Shown here one piece after another: positions 21,821 to 32,425 of a stretch of DNA of 64,000 bases (its first letter is position 1; every line of letters starts with the position of its first letter). The DNA is taken from contig NC_045145.1 of NCBI RefSeq assembly GCF_008831285.2, positions 23,932,802 to 23,996,801 of the forward strand. Direction: 5' to 3'. This DNA is from Nymphaea colorata. Taxonomy: Eukaryota; Streptophyta; Magnoliopsida; Nymphaeales; Nymphaeaceae. A program made the translations under genes and the position numbers. The notes under the pieces were generated by a model, which saw only the letters and a program-made list of their open reading frames with translations, searched no databases and was not told the DNA's origin.

Positions 21821-22639
21821 TGTTAGTGTGATAGCTCTTGCTGATCACCCCTAGATAGTTTCAGTTGTCATAATTGGTCGAATGGTCTATTGTTGTTGTT
21901 GTTTTTTTTTTCGTTTTTTGGTTTTACCATCTATCAAATTTGTACTTTTGATGAAACCATAGATAATTTCATCATACATTAATTCAATTCAAATTGCATG
22001 CGCAACTTGATTACTAATGATTTGTTTTTTCGTATTTGTAAACAATTATTTTGACCGAAGAACCTCGAGGGCAGTCTATCTTGTATTTGATTTTTGCAGT
22101 TATATGATAGTCTAAAATGTAGTGCAGGATGAACTTCCAGTTCAGCTGTATTTGATTTTGTAGATATAATTGCATAAAGCAATTGGCCTGTTGTGATCAC
22201 CCCAAATTTTTCAAAAGAATGTATTCCATTTTCACTGAAGCGAAATTCTCAATTATTTTATTTCAATTTAATTGTCGGACCCTAGACCCAAAACGTGCTT
22301 TCATATCCATACATAAGTCCGATGCACGACTATTCAATCCAAAATGAATCTGTAGACCCATTTCTAAGTCCAAACACATGGTTCAAATTCAAACACGAGA
22401 TTCAAATATGAAATCCAACTCTCAAATCTGAATTAGATCCAAAACTCAAAATTCAAAATCTATATCAAAATGACCAAATTTGATGCTATGAACGCCACAT
22501 GGGCGTGCACAAACCTTCCCTTTATTTTATGTTTCGATCTCGTGCCAAGATGTGTTTTTGAGCCTAAATCACTCACTAAAACGTGTCAGCAATGAATTGA
22601 ACCCAATTCAGAGTTAAAACTAGCTCGAGTCACTCAAAA
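21821..22639. other. Unassigned stretch
   Basis: No gene was seen. The part at 22260-22520 is rich in CAAATTCAAA-type text similar in style to 18360-18660, likely retroelement-derived. Confidence 0.45.
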
Positions 22640-22795
22640 CAAAAGCGCATTGCACAAGCCTCATTTTCTTTCATAATCACCCAATTATTAAACCTCAATG
22701 ACTGTTTTGTCACGTTATTCCTTATTCCATGAGTATTTGGTTTTCTTCTATACCCAATGGTGGGAGAAATATATTCTCTTGTAACAAACAAAATA
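22640..22795 (+). mobile_element. LTR-A fragment, plus orientation
   Basis: This contains GGTTTTCTTCTATACCCAATGG and TAACAAACAAAATAACTATG, the LTR-A text in the opposite sense to what follows. It meets the minus-strand LTR at about 22796, making a 140-bp inverted repeat centred on TAACTATG. The matching downstream part of a plus-strand LTR-A begins at 37865, on the other side of the 15-kb element. Confidence 0.65.
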
Positions 22796-23125
22796 ACTAT
22801 GTTTTGTTTGTTACAATGAAATATATTTCTTCCACCATTGGGTATGGAAGAAAACCAAACCACACGATAAGGCACTGAGTATAAGTCCTAATCGAGTAAT
22901 TAAAAAGAAACTAACGTGAAATGAAATGAAAATGCATATTAACATGTACACATTCGTGAGGGTTTTCCTCTGGTTGGACAAGCCCAAACCTCAAAAACTT
23001 ACATAATAATAAAGGGTCCCAAACCACACTCTCATTCTCGCCGTGCATTCATATATACAAATAGAAAAGTCAAGCAACTATGCATGAACAATATCTAAAA
23101 TAAAGCAACATTCAAGTAATAGAGA

Positions 23126-23770
23126 GAACTTGTTAAATCATAGAATGCAACGTTATCTCATTTTCTCATGATCCCGGTGCATTCAAGAATAGCTTCTTGA
23201 CTCTAAAATAGAGATTTGAGAGTTATCTTATCTGGCCACGAGGAGATGAAGAAGAGAAAAAACAACACTATATTCTAGGGAAGAGAGCATGATTTAATCA
23301 CAGAATGAAATATCACTTCACCTTCCCATGCTTCTGGTGCACTCAAGAATAGCTTATTGACTGTAAAATAGAGATTTGAAAGCAATCTTATATAGCCATG
23401 CGGAGAAGAAGAAGGGAAGAAATATGGGAACAACAACAAGTCTATATTCAAGGAAAGAAAGAACATCATTCAATCATAAAATGAAAGATAATCTCATTTT
23501 CTCATACTCCCAGTGCACTCAAGAATAGCTTATTAACTCTGAAATAGAGATTTGAAGGCTATCTCATACAACCAGGGGAGATCAAGAAGAGAGAAAATCA
23601 GGAAACCAAAACAAGGCAATATTCAAGAAAAGAAAGAATGATTCAATCATAAAATGAAATGTTACTTCACCTTCTCATGCTCCCGGTGTACTTAAGAATC
23701 ACTTTTTAACTCCAAAATGGAGGTTTGAAGGCTACCTTATATGGCCATGAGGAGTTGAAGAAGGGAAGAA
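23126..23770 (-). repeat. Tandem units of 160-178 bp inside the 3' LTR
   Basis: Four head-to-tail units repeat the order CTCATGCTCCCGGTGCACTC, AAGAATAGCTT, AAAATAGAGATTTGA, GGCCATGAGGAG, GAAAGAAAGA. The landmark falls at about 23164, 23324, 23502 and 23676. The 5' LTR has the same array at 36160-36700 with one shortened unit. Confidence 0.85.
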
Positions 23771-24072
23771 ACAAAGGAAAGAAAGGAGAATGATGATGAC
23801 TATATACCTCTAATCAAAATGACTTTTAGAAAAATGAACACCTTAGCTTGGAATGATCCTAGATCTCCTTTGAGTGAAGTTTCAAGATGATGAAGATGAT
23901 GCTTCTAAGCAAGTAACTTTATGAAGCTTGCTCTAAGTTGGAGAAGAAGAAAGAAATGGAAAGTGGAAGAGGAAAATGGAGGAAGAGAGCTAAAGGAAAA
24001 ACTCTAAGTTTTCAAGGGACAATGCACTAGAATTTCTCCAAGGGCTAGCTCCTACCGAAGAGAGAAGATTGT

Positions 24073-24089
24073 GGGGGTATTTATAGATA
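24073..24089 (-). promoter_or_regulatory. LTR TATA box, 3' LTR
   Basis: On the minus strand this reads TATCTATAAATACCCCC. It sits about 780 bp into the LTR and is conserved at 36997-37012, so U3 is about 0.8-0.9 kb and transcription should start about 30 bp downstream. Confidence 0.65.
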
Positions 24090-24870
24090 GTTTTGAAGCC
24101 AAAACTCAAAATTTGAATTGTTTTGAATTTCACAATATTTTCATCCGAATTTTCAAGAATTTTGAATTATTTTTAATTTTTTTTTAAAAAAATAGGCTTT
24201 GACTGAATGGGATTTGTCATTTGCCCTGCAAACACCCTTTTGAAGTATAGGCAGGAAAAGGCTTTTGAAGTATAGGCAGAAAAAGGGGGGGCCTGCACTG
24301 TTGTAGGCCCCTGCCAGGCGCAACAGCATCCGGCGCTGGGAAAATGCTCGAGATAGCTCGTAAGGCGCTGCCGCACACTGCAGGGATCGACCGCCCTGTG
24401 CGTGTGCGCGTGCACGTGTTGCACCACGCACAGTCGCTTGAATTTTTTATTTTTTTATTTTTTTTAAAACTCCTTATGATATGAAATGGCATAAAAATCC
24501 AATTTTTTTGTTTAATTTATTGAAAAGGCATATAAAATTAATTTTTTTGTTATAAAAGGGTGGTCGACTCCATTTTGAGCGATTCAAAACTTGCTTCAAA
24601 TCTGATTTTGGTTTAGTCAGCTGTCGACTCGTTCGAGCCTATGACTTGGGCTTAAAAAATGTTTTGGCGTGAGAAATGTGTTCTTAAAACAAAGGAAAGG
24701 TCTGCACGCGCGATGCTCAAATTATTGTTTCGAACTTCATTCGAATTTTGGGTTTGAAATGCTTTATTTGGATCCGAACTTAGGTTTTGGATCTTATTTA
24801 CATCCAAATTTGGGTTTTTTGTTTTAATAAAAGAGCATATCATTTTGGAAAAATTGAGGTTGATTACAGA

Positions 24871-24884
24871 TGCCCCTCTTTCTT
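24871..24884 (-). other. Polypurine tract of the gypsy element
   Basis: AAGAAAGAGGGGCA on the minus strand, two bases before the TG start of the 3' LTR, is where plus-strand DNA synthesis would be primed. Confidence 0.8.
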
Positions 24885-25489
24885 GCTAAGCCAGTGCTAG
24901 CGGTACTTACTGGCAAAGATAAGCATCACAAATTTTTCAAACAAAATATGGGCAGAGTGATGTGTCTGGCTTATCCTCCTCACTTGAATGGGTTGTTTGA
25001 GCTTAAATTGAAAGTTTAACCCCTTACGTGCATGGGTTTGCCAACATTGACTTCAGTTTTAACCTCCCTGAAATGGGTTACCTTGGCTAGCATTGTATGT
25101 TTGATCCCTTACCTACGTAGGTTGCCCTCATATTGCAGGTTTTACCCTTTACCTGCATGGGTCGCTTGGGAAAGCCCTTAGCAAACGGCCAAGTTGCGTT
25201 TGCTCCATAAGATTCCCTTGTCCAATGACATGGTTGAGCTAGCTTTAAAAAGCTCTGAACCTAGCTTGATCAAATTTTTTAGCTTAATCGCTAAGTTGAT
25301 TTGATTGAGATATGACTCTCTTCTTGATGGATAATGATGATTGTGAAAGAAAAATGTGTCACAAAAGCAATTAATAAAAAAAATACCCCAATCTAATTGT
25401 CATGTTTTACAACTGGGAGGAATCCAGATTGAATGGTAGATTAAATCTGAAAATATAAATATTTGACGTTGATTGAAAAATAAATACAA
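24885..25489 (-). mobile_element. Gypsy element, 3' non-coding part
   Basis: This lies between the integrase end and the polypurine tract. It has repeated CTTACGTGCATGGGTT / CTTACCTACGTAGGTT-like text but no frame of note. Confidence 0.6.
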
Positions 25490-26400
25490 GAGGACTAGGC
25501 GTAGAATTTCTTGAGGTGAAGGTCATTAAGAAGATTGACAAGTTCCACTTCATCAGCATCAATCAGTCAGTTTGAATTATAGGGCAATACTTCCTTAATA
25601 ACATATGGGCCCTCCCAACTTGGTACCCACTTACCTTGCGGCTGTCCTCTAAGGTACACCGAAGACTATAGGACTAAGTCGTTCACTTTGAACTATCTCT
25701 CAATAACTGACTTGGCAAATTGTCTAGCCACCCTTTGGCGATAAGCTCCAGTGTGCACAAACACTTTTAGCCTCTTTTCATCTAGCAAATTGAGTTGCAT
25801 TAGTCTTTTATGTTGATATTGATTTAGAGGAAGCTCTATAAGAGAAACAAACTTCAAAGCAGGTTTTAGCACATGTAATGGTAGAACCACTTCTGTTCTA
25901 TAGATTAGTTCTGCTGAAGTAGTATTTGTTGAAGTTCTCATAGTGGTGTGATATGCCCATAGAGCGTTATGCATCTTTTCATGTCAATCTCTTCCAGTTT
26001 CTATTGTCCGTTCCAGGATGCAGATCAGGATTTTGTTGGTGGCCTTTGCTTGCCCATTGCCTTGAAGATAATAAGGAGCTGAAAAATTATGCATGATGTG
26101 GTACTTGCTGCACAACTGCCTCATCTTTTCATTCTTGAAATGAGTCCTATTTGTCTGATACTATATGATGAGGGACTCTGAATCTGCAGAAAAAATTTTG
26201 TGAATGAAGGAAACTACATGACGTCCTTCCACTGTTCTAAGTGTGACAATTTCTACCCATTTGGTAAAATAGTCCGCTGCAGCAAGAAAATACTTATGGC
26301 CATTAGAAGCTGCGGGAGATATCGGTCTGACTATGTCAAATGCTCATATTAAAAATGGCCAAGGAGATGTCATAGAATGGAAGTGAGAGGCTGGGCATGG
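25490..26400 (-). pseudogene. Gypsy integrase, decayed
   Basis: Integrase joins the DNA copy to the host chromosome. The core is recognised by FDIVRPISPAASNGHKYFLA followed by ADYFTKWVEIV (about 26260-26345), then an IVSD..THFKNE-like stretch and APYYLQGNGQAKATNKIL (about 26000-26150). Downstream comes LWAYHTTMRTSTNTTSAELI and YRTEVVLPLHVL, the usual end of plant gypsy integrases (25693-25974). The N-terminal zinc finger was not located. Stops and frameshifts, including one right at the second catalytic aspartate region, rule out a working enzyme. Confidence 0.88.
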
Positions 26401-26984
26401 ATCACTGGAGCATGTAGTTGACATTCTTTGCATCTTTTGAAGAATTGGTGACAATCTTTTTGCATAGTAGGCCAATAATATCCTGCTTGAATTATCTGTT
26501 TGGTGAGGGTTTAGTAACCAACATGGCCCCCACAGTGTCTTCTATGTGGTTCTTTGATGACTTCCTTTGCCTCTTCTTCATCAAGGCACCAAGAGTGTTC
26601 AGTACTAAACTCACGTCTGTATAGCACCCTTGTAAGAATAAAGTACCTTTCTGACATACGGTAAATTGCTTTCTATTCATTTTTGGACATTCGAATCGAA
26701 AATTCTTCGCTTTCAATGTACCTGTTCATCTCATGGTACCAAGGCATATTCCCTTCTTGGATATGATGAAAATGCGTCATTGTTTCAAAAGCAGGGTGTT
26801 CCAATCCTCAAATGTCAAAGGAACAGATTGCTTCATTGGTTTGAAAAGTAATGGTGGATCCTAGGCTCACCAAGCCATCCACAACAGGGTTACCTTCTCT
26901 CTATATGTGAGCCAGTTGTACTTCTTCAGTACAGATTAAGGAGGTAGCAATCTCTTGATATGGCATCAACTTTTGATTTTTGAC
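26401..26984 (-). mobile_element. Gypsy element, region between aRNase H and integrase core
   Basis: This would encode the integrase N-terminal part and linker. Small minus-strand frames such as 26492-26716 remain, with no motif clear enough to name. Confidence 0.5.
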
Positions 26985-27300
26985 TTGTCATTCTCCATTC
27001 ACTTGATTTATAGTAAGTTGAGAGTTGTTGAAGGCATGCACACTTTTCACTTGAAAACTCAATAAAGAACGAAGTCCTTGTATGAGGGCTTCATATTTAG
27101 CCATGTTATGGGTACATGAAAAGTCGAGTTTGAAAGAATATGGGATCATTTCATCTTTTAGAGTGATAAGTAGGATGCTTATGTCTGCTCCCATCACATT
27201 CTTAGATCTACCAAAGAACATCTTCCATACTGAGACCGTTTCCAATCTTAGAACATGTTCATTCGAAAACTCATCATTAGTTTTGATTTCTTCGTATTGG
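26985..27300 (-). pseudogene. Archaeal-type RNase H domain (aRNH) of a Tat-like gypsy element
   Basis: The stretch AKYEALIQGLRSLLSFQV followed by LTINQVNGE fits the second RNase H of Tat/Ogre-lineage gypsy elements (family form: AEYEALILGL, then GDSQLVINQV.GE). It lies between the RT-linked RNase H and integrase, as in that lineage. The catalytic aspartate of GDSQL reads N here (FNNSQL), so the domain is inactive as it stands. Confidence 0.8.
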
Positions 27301-27505
27301 GGAAAGTCTGTTAACTAATTCGTAATTGTCTGTCCTTTGATTGACTCTAGGACACATATTCTAGGTCTTATTGTATCAGCAGAACTTGCCATGTGGCGAT
27401 GCATCCATTAAGGAATGGCTGTTTCAAGATGTATTTACGATAATTTAGCTTAAAGTGTATCTTGACCTCACAAACTAATAAATAATATCTCAGCTTCTAA
27501 CACAT

Positions 27506-28640
27506 TCAAACCAATGCCAGGCAAGTTTTTTCCATTGGAGAGTACTTCTTTTCATACTGAACAAAAGTTTCGCTAATGTAATAAATTACATGCTCGATGT
27601 GACTTCCTTCTTCATATTGTGCCAAAAAGCTGCCACATGCTGACTCATTCACTATGATGTAAAGCAGCAATGGTCTGCCCAACACGAGTTTCAAAATTTG
27701 TGAATTTAGAAGGTATCTCTTGATCTTCTCAAATGATTGTTGGCATTCAAAACCTCATTCATACTTGACGTCTTTCCTCAGCAACTGGTTGAATGGTTCG
27801 CATCTCATGGCTAGATTTGAAATGAATCGTCTGATGAACTGTACTTGCCCTTGCAAGCTTCGCAACTCCTTGATATTGGTAGGTAGTGGCATATTGATGA
27901 TGGTTTTAGCTTTCATAAGATCCATCTCGATCTCCCTTTTACTGACCATGAAACCCAAAAGTTTACCTGATTCAACCCCAAACATACACTTTTGAGGATC
28001 CAAACGAAGCTTGTACTGTAAAAGTCTCTCAAACACCTAGGCGAGGGTTTCAATATGATATTCTCTTGTCTTGGATTTGATCAATATGTCGTTGATATAT
28101 GCATCCATGATTTTGTGCATCTGGTCATGGAAGATGGCAGTCATGGCTCTTTGATAAGTTGCTCCAGCATTCTTTAACCCAAACGACATCACCGTGTAAT
28201 AGAAAGTGCCCTAGGGTGTAGTAAAAGTGGTCTTAAGTTGATCCTTGATTGCTAATTTAATTTGGTTATAACCCGAATATCATCCATAAAAGAAAACATT
28301 GCATGTCCTGCAGTACTATCAACCAATTGATTGATGATTGGAAGAGAATAATCATCTTTTGGTGTGGCTTTGTTCAGGTCTCAAAAGTCAATACATAATC
28401 TGACTTCGCCATTTTTTTTAGGAACCACCACGATATTAGCCAACCATTCGGGTAATCGATAGCACGAATGAATTTTGCCTTTAGTATGTCCTCTAACCCC
28501 ACTTTTACAGGCCCTTCTAGTCGAGGATCAAGCTTGTGAAACTTTTGCTTAACTGGCTTGCAACTAAGATTTAAGGGTAAACGATGTTCAACTAACTCGG
28601 GTTGACATATCTTCATAAGATCAAACAAAAGCTTCTTAGT
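27506..28640 (-). pseudogene. Gypsy reverse transcriptase and linked RNase H, decayed
   Basis: From the right: an N-terminal part with DILKAKFIRAIDYP (28374-28628), then a FSFMD.YSGYNQIKLAI-like stretch and FGLKNAGATYQRAM (about 28150-28320), the active-site strand AYINDILIKS (28078-28102), LRLDPQKCMFGVESGKLLGF (about 27960-28010), and the RNase H side with FLAQYEEG and YYISETF..YEKKYSPMEK (27506-27694). The order is that of plant gypsy RTs. The catalytic YVDD/YIDD box reads YIND, with the first aspartate replaced, and there are stops and frameshifts. Confidence 0.9.
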
Positions 28641-29555
28641 TACTTATAAGAAAGTTCACCAATCTTTTCCTCTTGTCCACTGACAAAGTGGTACCAATTT
28701 GAAAGATTTTAAGATTCTCACTAGTTCCAATATTAATCTCTTCAATTGGATCATTAACTAAGGATGAGAGATGTTCTTGTTTCTAAATTTGAGTGTTTTC
28801 TAGTAATTCTGACTCGGGTACTGTCATAGATTCCATTTCACTGACTGCTTGTTTGATCAATGCTTTCTGAAGGGGAGTTTCGAGAAAAAAAAAAAAGAAA
28901 TTGAGGCATGTTGAGTTCTGACATCCTTTAAAGAAAAGGATAAAGGAAAGAATTGGATGAAATTAAAATTAACAACGAAAGATTACTTGCATTACATGAA
29001 AAACAAGTTCTTAGTTCATAGAAGAGGGTCCTCTCATGAGACCAGACAAAAAGAAGTTTAGGATTACAAAATTCATGAGAGGATTTGAAACAAAGGTGAA
29101 CACTCTCAGCCCACAATATCTTCAAATTTCTTCATGATATCTCAGTCCCCTGATATTCATATGAAAATGGACACCAATCAGCTGCAAGATGCCATCTTCA
29201 TTCTTCCCGAGCCAAGTGAATGGAATGTCACTTTTCAGAAGCAACTGAAATCCCTTAGGGTTTTTCATGAAATGAACATACAAAGGGTATTGTTGGTAAC
29301 TTGCACGATTGCTTGAAATAGTATGGGCACTCCCTAATAATTCATCTATCTCCATTTTCTGCATTCATTCTTCCAGAGGTCTGTCCTTTGTTATTCTTAT
29401 GTTGGGTATATCCACCGAATTGATTGGCTTAGATTAGATTGGTTGCACTAACATTTCCGCCAGATCGTCAACATATATGGTGATGACTGATGGGCCAAAG
29501 TTCCATTGAGGGACTGATGGTGGATCCAAGGTCATCCCAAGATTAAGTTACATGG
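28641..29555 (-). mobile_element. Gypsy element, protease-to-RT linker
   Basis: A minus-strand frame at 29122-29364 reads FTWLGKNEDGILQLIGVHF, similar in place and form to the linker before RT in Tat-like polyproteins. The remainder is broken and carries no catalytic motif. Confidence 0.6.
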
Positions 29556-29830
29556 TGGTGGTACATCCACCACATGGAATACAAGGCAATGACTGATGTT
29601 TTCATTGATCACGTTCATGTCGAGGGTACCTTTGTTGTTCATGCCTCTGCCATTATATCCGTAGATCATGATATCATCATAGCGGTATTTGTCTTCACAA
29701 AACCCAATGCTTTGGCCATGAGATTTGAACAAATATTTAAGTCTTTTCCTCCATCAATAAATACATGTGACACAGTCATCTCGTTGACCTGGTTGGTGAT
29801 GTAAAGAGGATCTTATGGTAATAATTCGTC
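29556..29830 (-). pseudogene. Gypsy aspartic protease (retropepsin), decayed
   Basis: The catalytic region reads VFIDGGKDLNI (about 29734-29765) where retropepsins have ID.GSSLN. The C-terminal half reads FHVVDVPPPCNLILG (29532-29580), as in plant gypsy proteases (FHVVDMP..YNLLLG). A frameshift lies between them near 29700. The protease would have matured the element's polyprotein. Confidence 0.8.
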
Positions 29831-30060
29831 TACACGGGTTTTCATCTCCCTTCTTGATGAACAAAGGTGGCCCCGTCGGAAGGGATCATCCGTCTGTCAT
29901 TCCATCCCACTCTGCCCCTTTCTTGTTCTTCCAAATTCATTCCCGTAAGCCCCTTGAATTTCAAAACCATCTATGTATATATTTAAAATACCCATTACCT
30001 CACGTTTCCTGAATCAATCTACATAAGGGAGAATGCCACGATGATGTTGAAGTAGAAAGC
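29831..30060. other. Edge of a foreign block in the gypsy interior
   Basis: Between the protease and the gag-side lysine-rich part there is about 1.7 kb that does not read as retroelement. The left edge is somewhere here. No gene was recognised in this piece. Confidence 0.4.
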
Positions 30061-30312
30061 ATGTCGATTTTCTCTTCAATACGATCATTCCACCCAAGCA
30101 TCACCCGTAAACTCTACCTCAAAAAACCCATCAGATTCCCCACCAGATTCATCTCCATAACTTTGTACTACTCCCCATCATCACCATCGAAGAAGTCCCC
30201 AAAACCTATCTCCCCTTTGCCTCCTGTCTGTGTCCAATCAGTGGAACAGCTGCCGCCCAAGCTTTAGAACATCATCCGTCTCTTCGACACTAGAGGAGAA
30301 CGATGGACAACT
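30061..30312 (+). pseudogene. SufE (plastid/mitochondrial sulfur acceptor) N-terminal fragment
   Basis: SufE activates the cysteine desulfurase in iron-sulfur cluster assembly. The frame from ATG 30061 gives a Ser/Arg-rich, acid-poor leader of about 55 residues typical of an organelle transit peptide, then SVEQLPPKL, a stop (TAG at 30265-30267), and NIIRLFDT. Plant SUFE1 has ELPPKLQ.I..LF at exactly this point, so the stop is a CAG-to-TAG change. After RLFDT the similarity ends, and the cysteine-bearing core (ENKVPGCVSQVW region) is missing. It lies antisense to the gypsy genes. Confidence 0.7.
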
Positions 30313-30349
30313 TGGGAATGAAGTATAAGTATGAAACGAAAACCCTAAC

Positions 30350-31379
30350 CTAAGTCCTTTTTTTTGAAAAAAAATTTTTGAAAAAGAATATATTTTTTAA
30401 AATAATTGTCGGGCATCTCGGGCCCTCAACTATCACAGTCCAGGGCCCAAGCCCAGCCGATATCGAAAGTGTTCCGTGAATGGGAACAGGACTAAGAGCT
30501 GGGAAAGAGGACTCGTCAAATAGCGGTATCCTAATCCCGCGTCTATGGCCAAACCATGCTCCCCTGGGACCCCTGACTCTGATTCTTATGCTTCTGACAC
30601 TCACCTCTCTCTCTCTAGTGGATGAGATCAGAACTACGAATGCTAAGGACCCTTGGAAATGTGTTTAGAGAACCAGCCGAGAAGAAAAGATAGAATAGGA
30701 AAACGGATATGACTGATCGATCCTATACAGAGAAGGAGAAGCAAAGAAGATCGAAGGCTTAGCTCAAACTAAAAGCTCTTTGAATCCCACTATGAAAATC
30801 AAATTGAGCCGTCCATACTGGAGCACCAATTTCTTGAAAGCGCCTTTTGTCAAAGAGTTGGCATGTACCTAAAGGTTCCCACACCCACGGCTGGCAGAAT
30901 CAAGGCTCTGATACCAACACATCTCTTTTGGAACAGCCCCTTTCCCAACCAATTCAAGACAGCAACTCATCCACTGAGTAGAAAACCAACAGACCCTTGT
31001 TGGCAGTTTGCCACAAAAAACTGAGATAGATTTGATCCAATGTCCAATGCAAGCTCTGCGGCAAGAAGTGTACTCAGGCGAGAACAATCTCAAATGAGAA
31101 AGAAACTTGGCATGTTTGGCTGGAAAGAACATCGCCATATGCCCGAATTCTACAGAATTGGCTAAAGAGCTTTCTCGAAGATCCCTTTCACTAATGAAGA
31201 AGGCAAGAGAAGAGACAGAAATGAGGCATTCGAGTTCGAGTGGCTTTATTTGAGATTAGGATTGGCCGAAGAAGTAGTCAAAAAAGGAATTGTTGATCGG
31301 TGGGAGTGGATCTAGTTGATGCAACAGAGGAGCCTAGCCTAGAGAGGGCAGGGCTTTCGTACGGAGGATTTTCATGACA
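30350..31379. other. Foreign block of organelle-like composition
   Basis: The base usage (balanced GC, AAGAAGGCAAGAGAAGAGAC-like text, GAAGATCGAAGG) looks unlike the AT-rich surroundings and resembles plant mitochondrial intergenic DNA. No mitochondrial gene was identified, so this is only an impression. The frames at 30350-30604, 30480-30668 and 30869-31138 match nothing I know. Confidence 0.3.
30904..30916 (-). other. Primer-binding-site-like sequence, initiator tRNA type
   Basis: The minus strand reads TGGTATCAGAGCC. No convincing LTR end abuts it (the text before it is GAGATGTGT), so it may be the only remnant of a further retroelement within the foreign block. Confidence 0.5.
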
Positions 31380-31561
31380 GTGGTATTGGGGAATCTTTGC
31401 AGAGCGGTCCCTCTGCATCAGTTTGGGCACCGGGTCAGGCCTGGCCTGATAAAGTGGGCCCATTAAGCAGTTTTTCAAGGCCTGGGCCTGAGCCCAAGCT
31501 CGAGTCAGGCCGGGCACCGGGTACCTGGCGGCGGCCCGGCCCCATGCCCAGGCTTATTAGT
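31380..31561. repeat. GGCCCGG-rich dispersed repeat
   Basis: The text is dominated by GGGCC, GGCCTGG and GGGCACCGGG words and resembles 63029-63190. Such sequences are usually non-autonomous hAT-type elements in plants. Frames reading through it (31278-31517, 31397-31582) are compositional. Confidence 0.55.
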
Positions 31562-31935
31562 TGGACTTTCATCATCACTTGATTCGACTAATTCTAACTT
31601 TATCTTTTTCTTTTTGCCCTTCATCTCCTTTACTTTTTCTGCAAAACTTTCACTGTCCAAGCTATTGCTAGGGATGTACTTCCTTCTCTTTTTGCCTTTT
31701 TTGGTGGGCTTTATCTTTCTTTTGGGTTTCTCTTTCAAGCTTCCAGTGGTGATAAGGCTAGATGAAATGCTTTCCACCATAATTTCTTTTTCCTTCTTGC
31801 TTTTCTTTTTTGTCTCTTTCTTCTTGAGAGGACGCAGTTCGGGCTTTTCCTCCTTACTAGTTGCTAAATCTGAACTCAAATGGTCGTCATCCCGATCTAT
31901 AGGAAAAGATTTTTTGTTTTTCTTCCTTCTCTTTT
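31562..31935 (-). pseudogene. Lysine-rich segment of the gypsy gag-side protein
   Basis: The frame starting at 31879 contains KKKETKKKSKKEKE and KRKIKPTKKGKKRRK, a basic, low-complexity segment, then VESSDDES. It fits a nucleic-acid-binding linker of the gag-side polyprotein, and its place after the PMD-like domain agrees. The last residues of this frame fall in the GGCC repeat, so the true downstream continuation has been cut off. The plus-strand frame at 31614-31937 is its shadow. Confidence 0.6.
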
Positions 31936-32425
31936 AAATGGCAGCTTTTTCAATTTTAATTAATGAGTAACCATCAGGGCCTTTTGTTATTGTTGTTCCC
32001 TCATAAATCACTCCATGAACAACTGGAACATATGGTAGCCTTCTGGCTTGATTGCTTGGAGGCCAAACGTTTCTGGCCTAAGTTCGAATTATGAAGGTTC
32101 ATTTTGAGCAATCTGCTTAGTTTGTGCTTTGGTCTCAACCATCTTGTTGGTTTTCAAGTATTCACCTTGAGAGATAGGAAAATGAAGAGTCATTGGAGGG
32201 AAATGATGACAAAATGAATGTTCATATCGCATTAGGAGTTTTAAAAGTTATATCCAAAGAAAACACTAACAAAGATGACAATGACTGAAGATGACATAAG
32301 GACTACAAAATTGACAACATAAACTTTTAGGGAATGATTGATGGTGGTCGGTTGGCATCCCACCACTCAGCATATTCATTTTTCATCATTGGGCCTATGA
32401 ACCAAGTGTATGATATATGTGTCTT
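31936..32425 (-). mobile_element. Gypsy element, gag-side linker
   Basis: Broken minus-strand sequence between the PMD-like domain and the lysine-rich part. No motif was recognised. Confidence 0.5.

Larger units (their letters stand above)
22796..24868 (-). mobile_element. 3' LTR of the Tat-like gypsy element, truncated
   Basis: This matches 35800-37864 of the 5' LTR. In its own sense it starts TGTAATCAACC at 24868, directly after the polypurine tract, and runs left until about 22796, where the last 1.5 kb of the LTR are missing. It includes the TATA box, a GC-rich patch (24290-24430) and the tandem units. The frames at 24153-24492 lie in the GC-rich patch of the LTR and are not genes. Confidence 0.88.

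Noticed and set aside
24153-24492. Three overlapping minus-strand frames of 84-92 residues
   Set aside because: They lie in the GC-rich U3 patch of the 3' LTR; the equivalent patch in the 5' LTR (37138-37480) gives different frames.
31614-31937. 107-residue plus-strand frame rich in Phe and Ser
   Set aside because: It is the antisense shadow of the lysine-rich gag-side segment.
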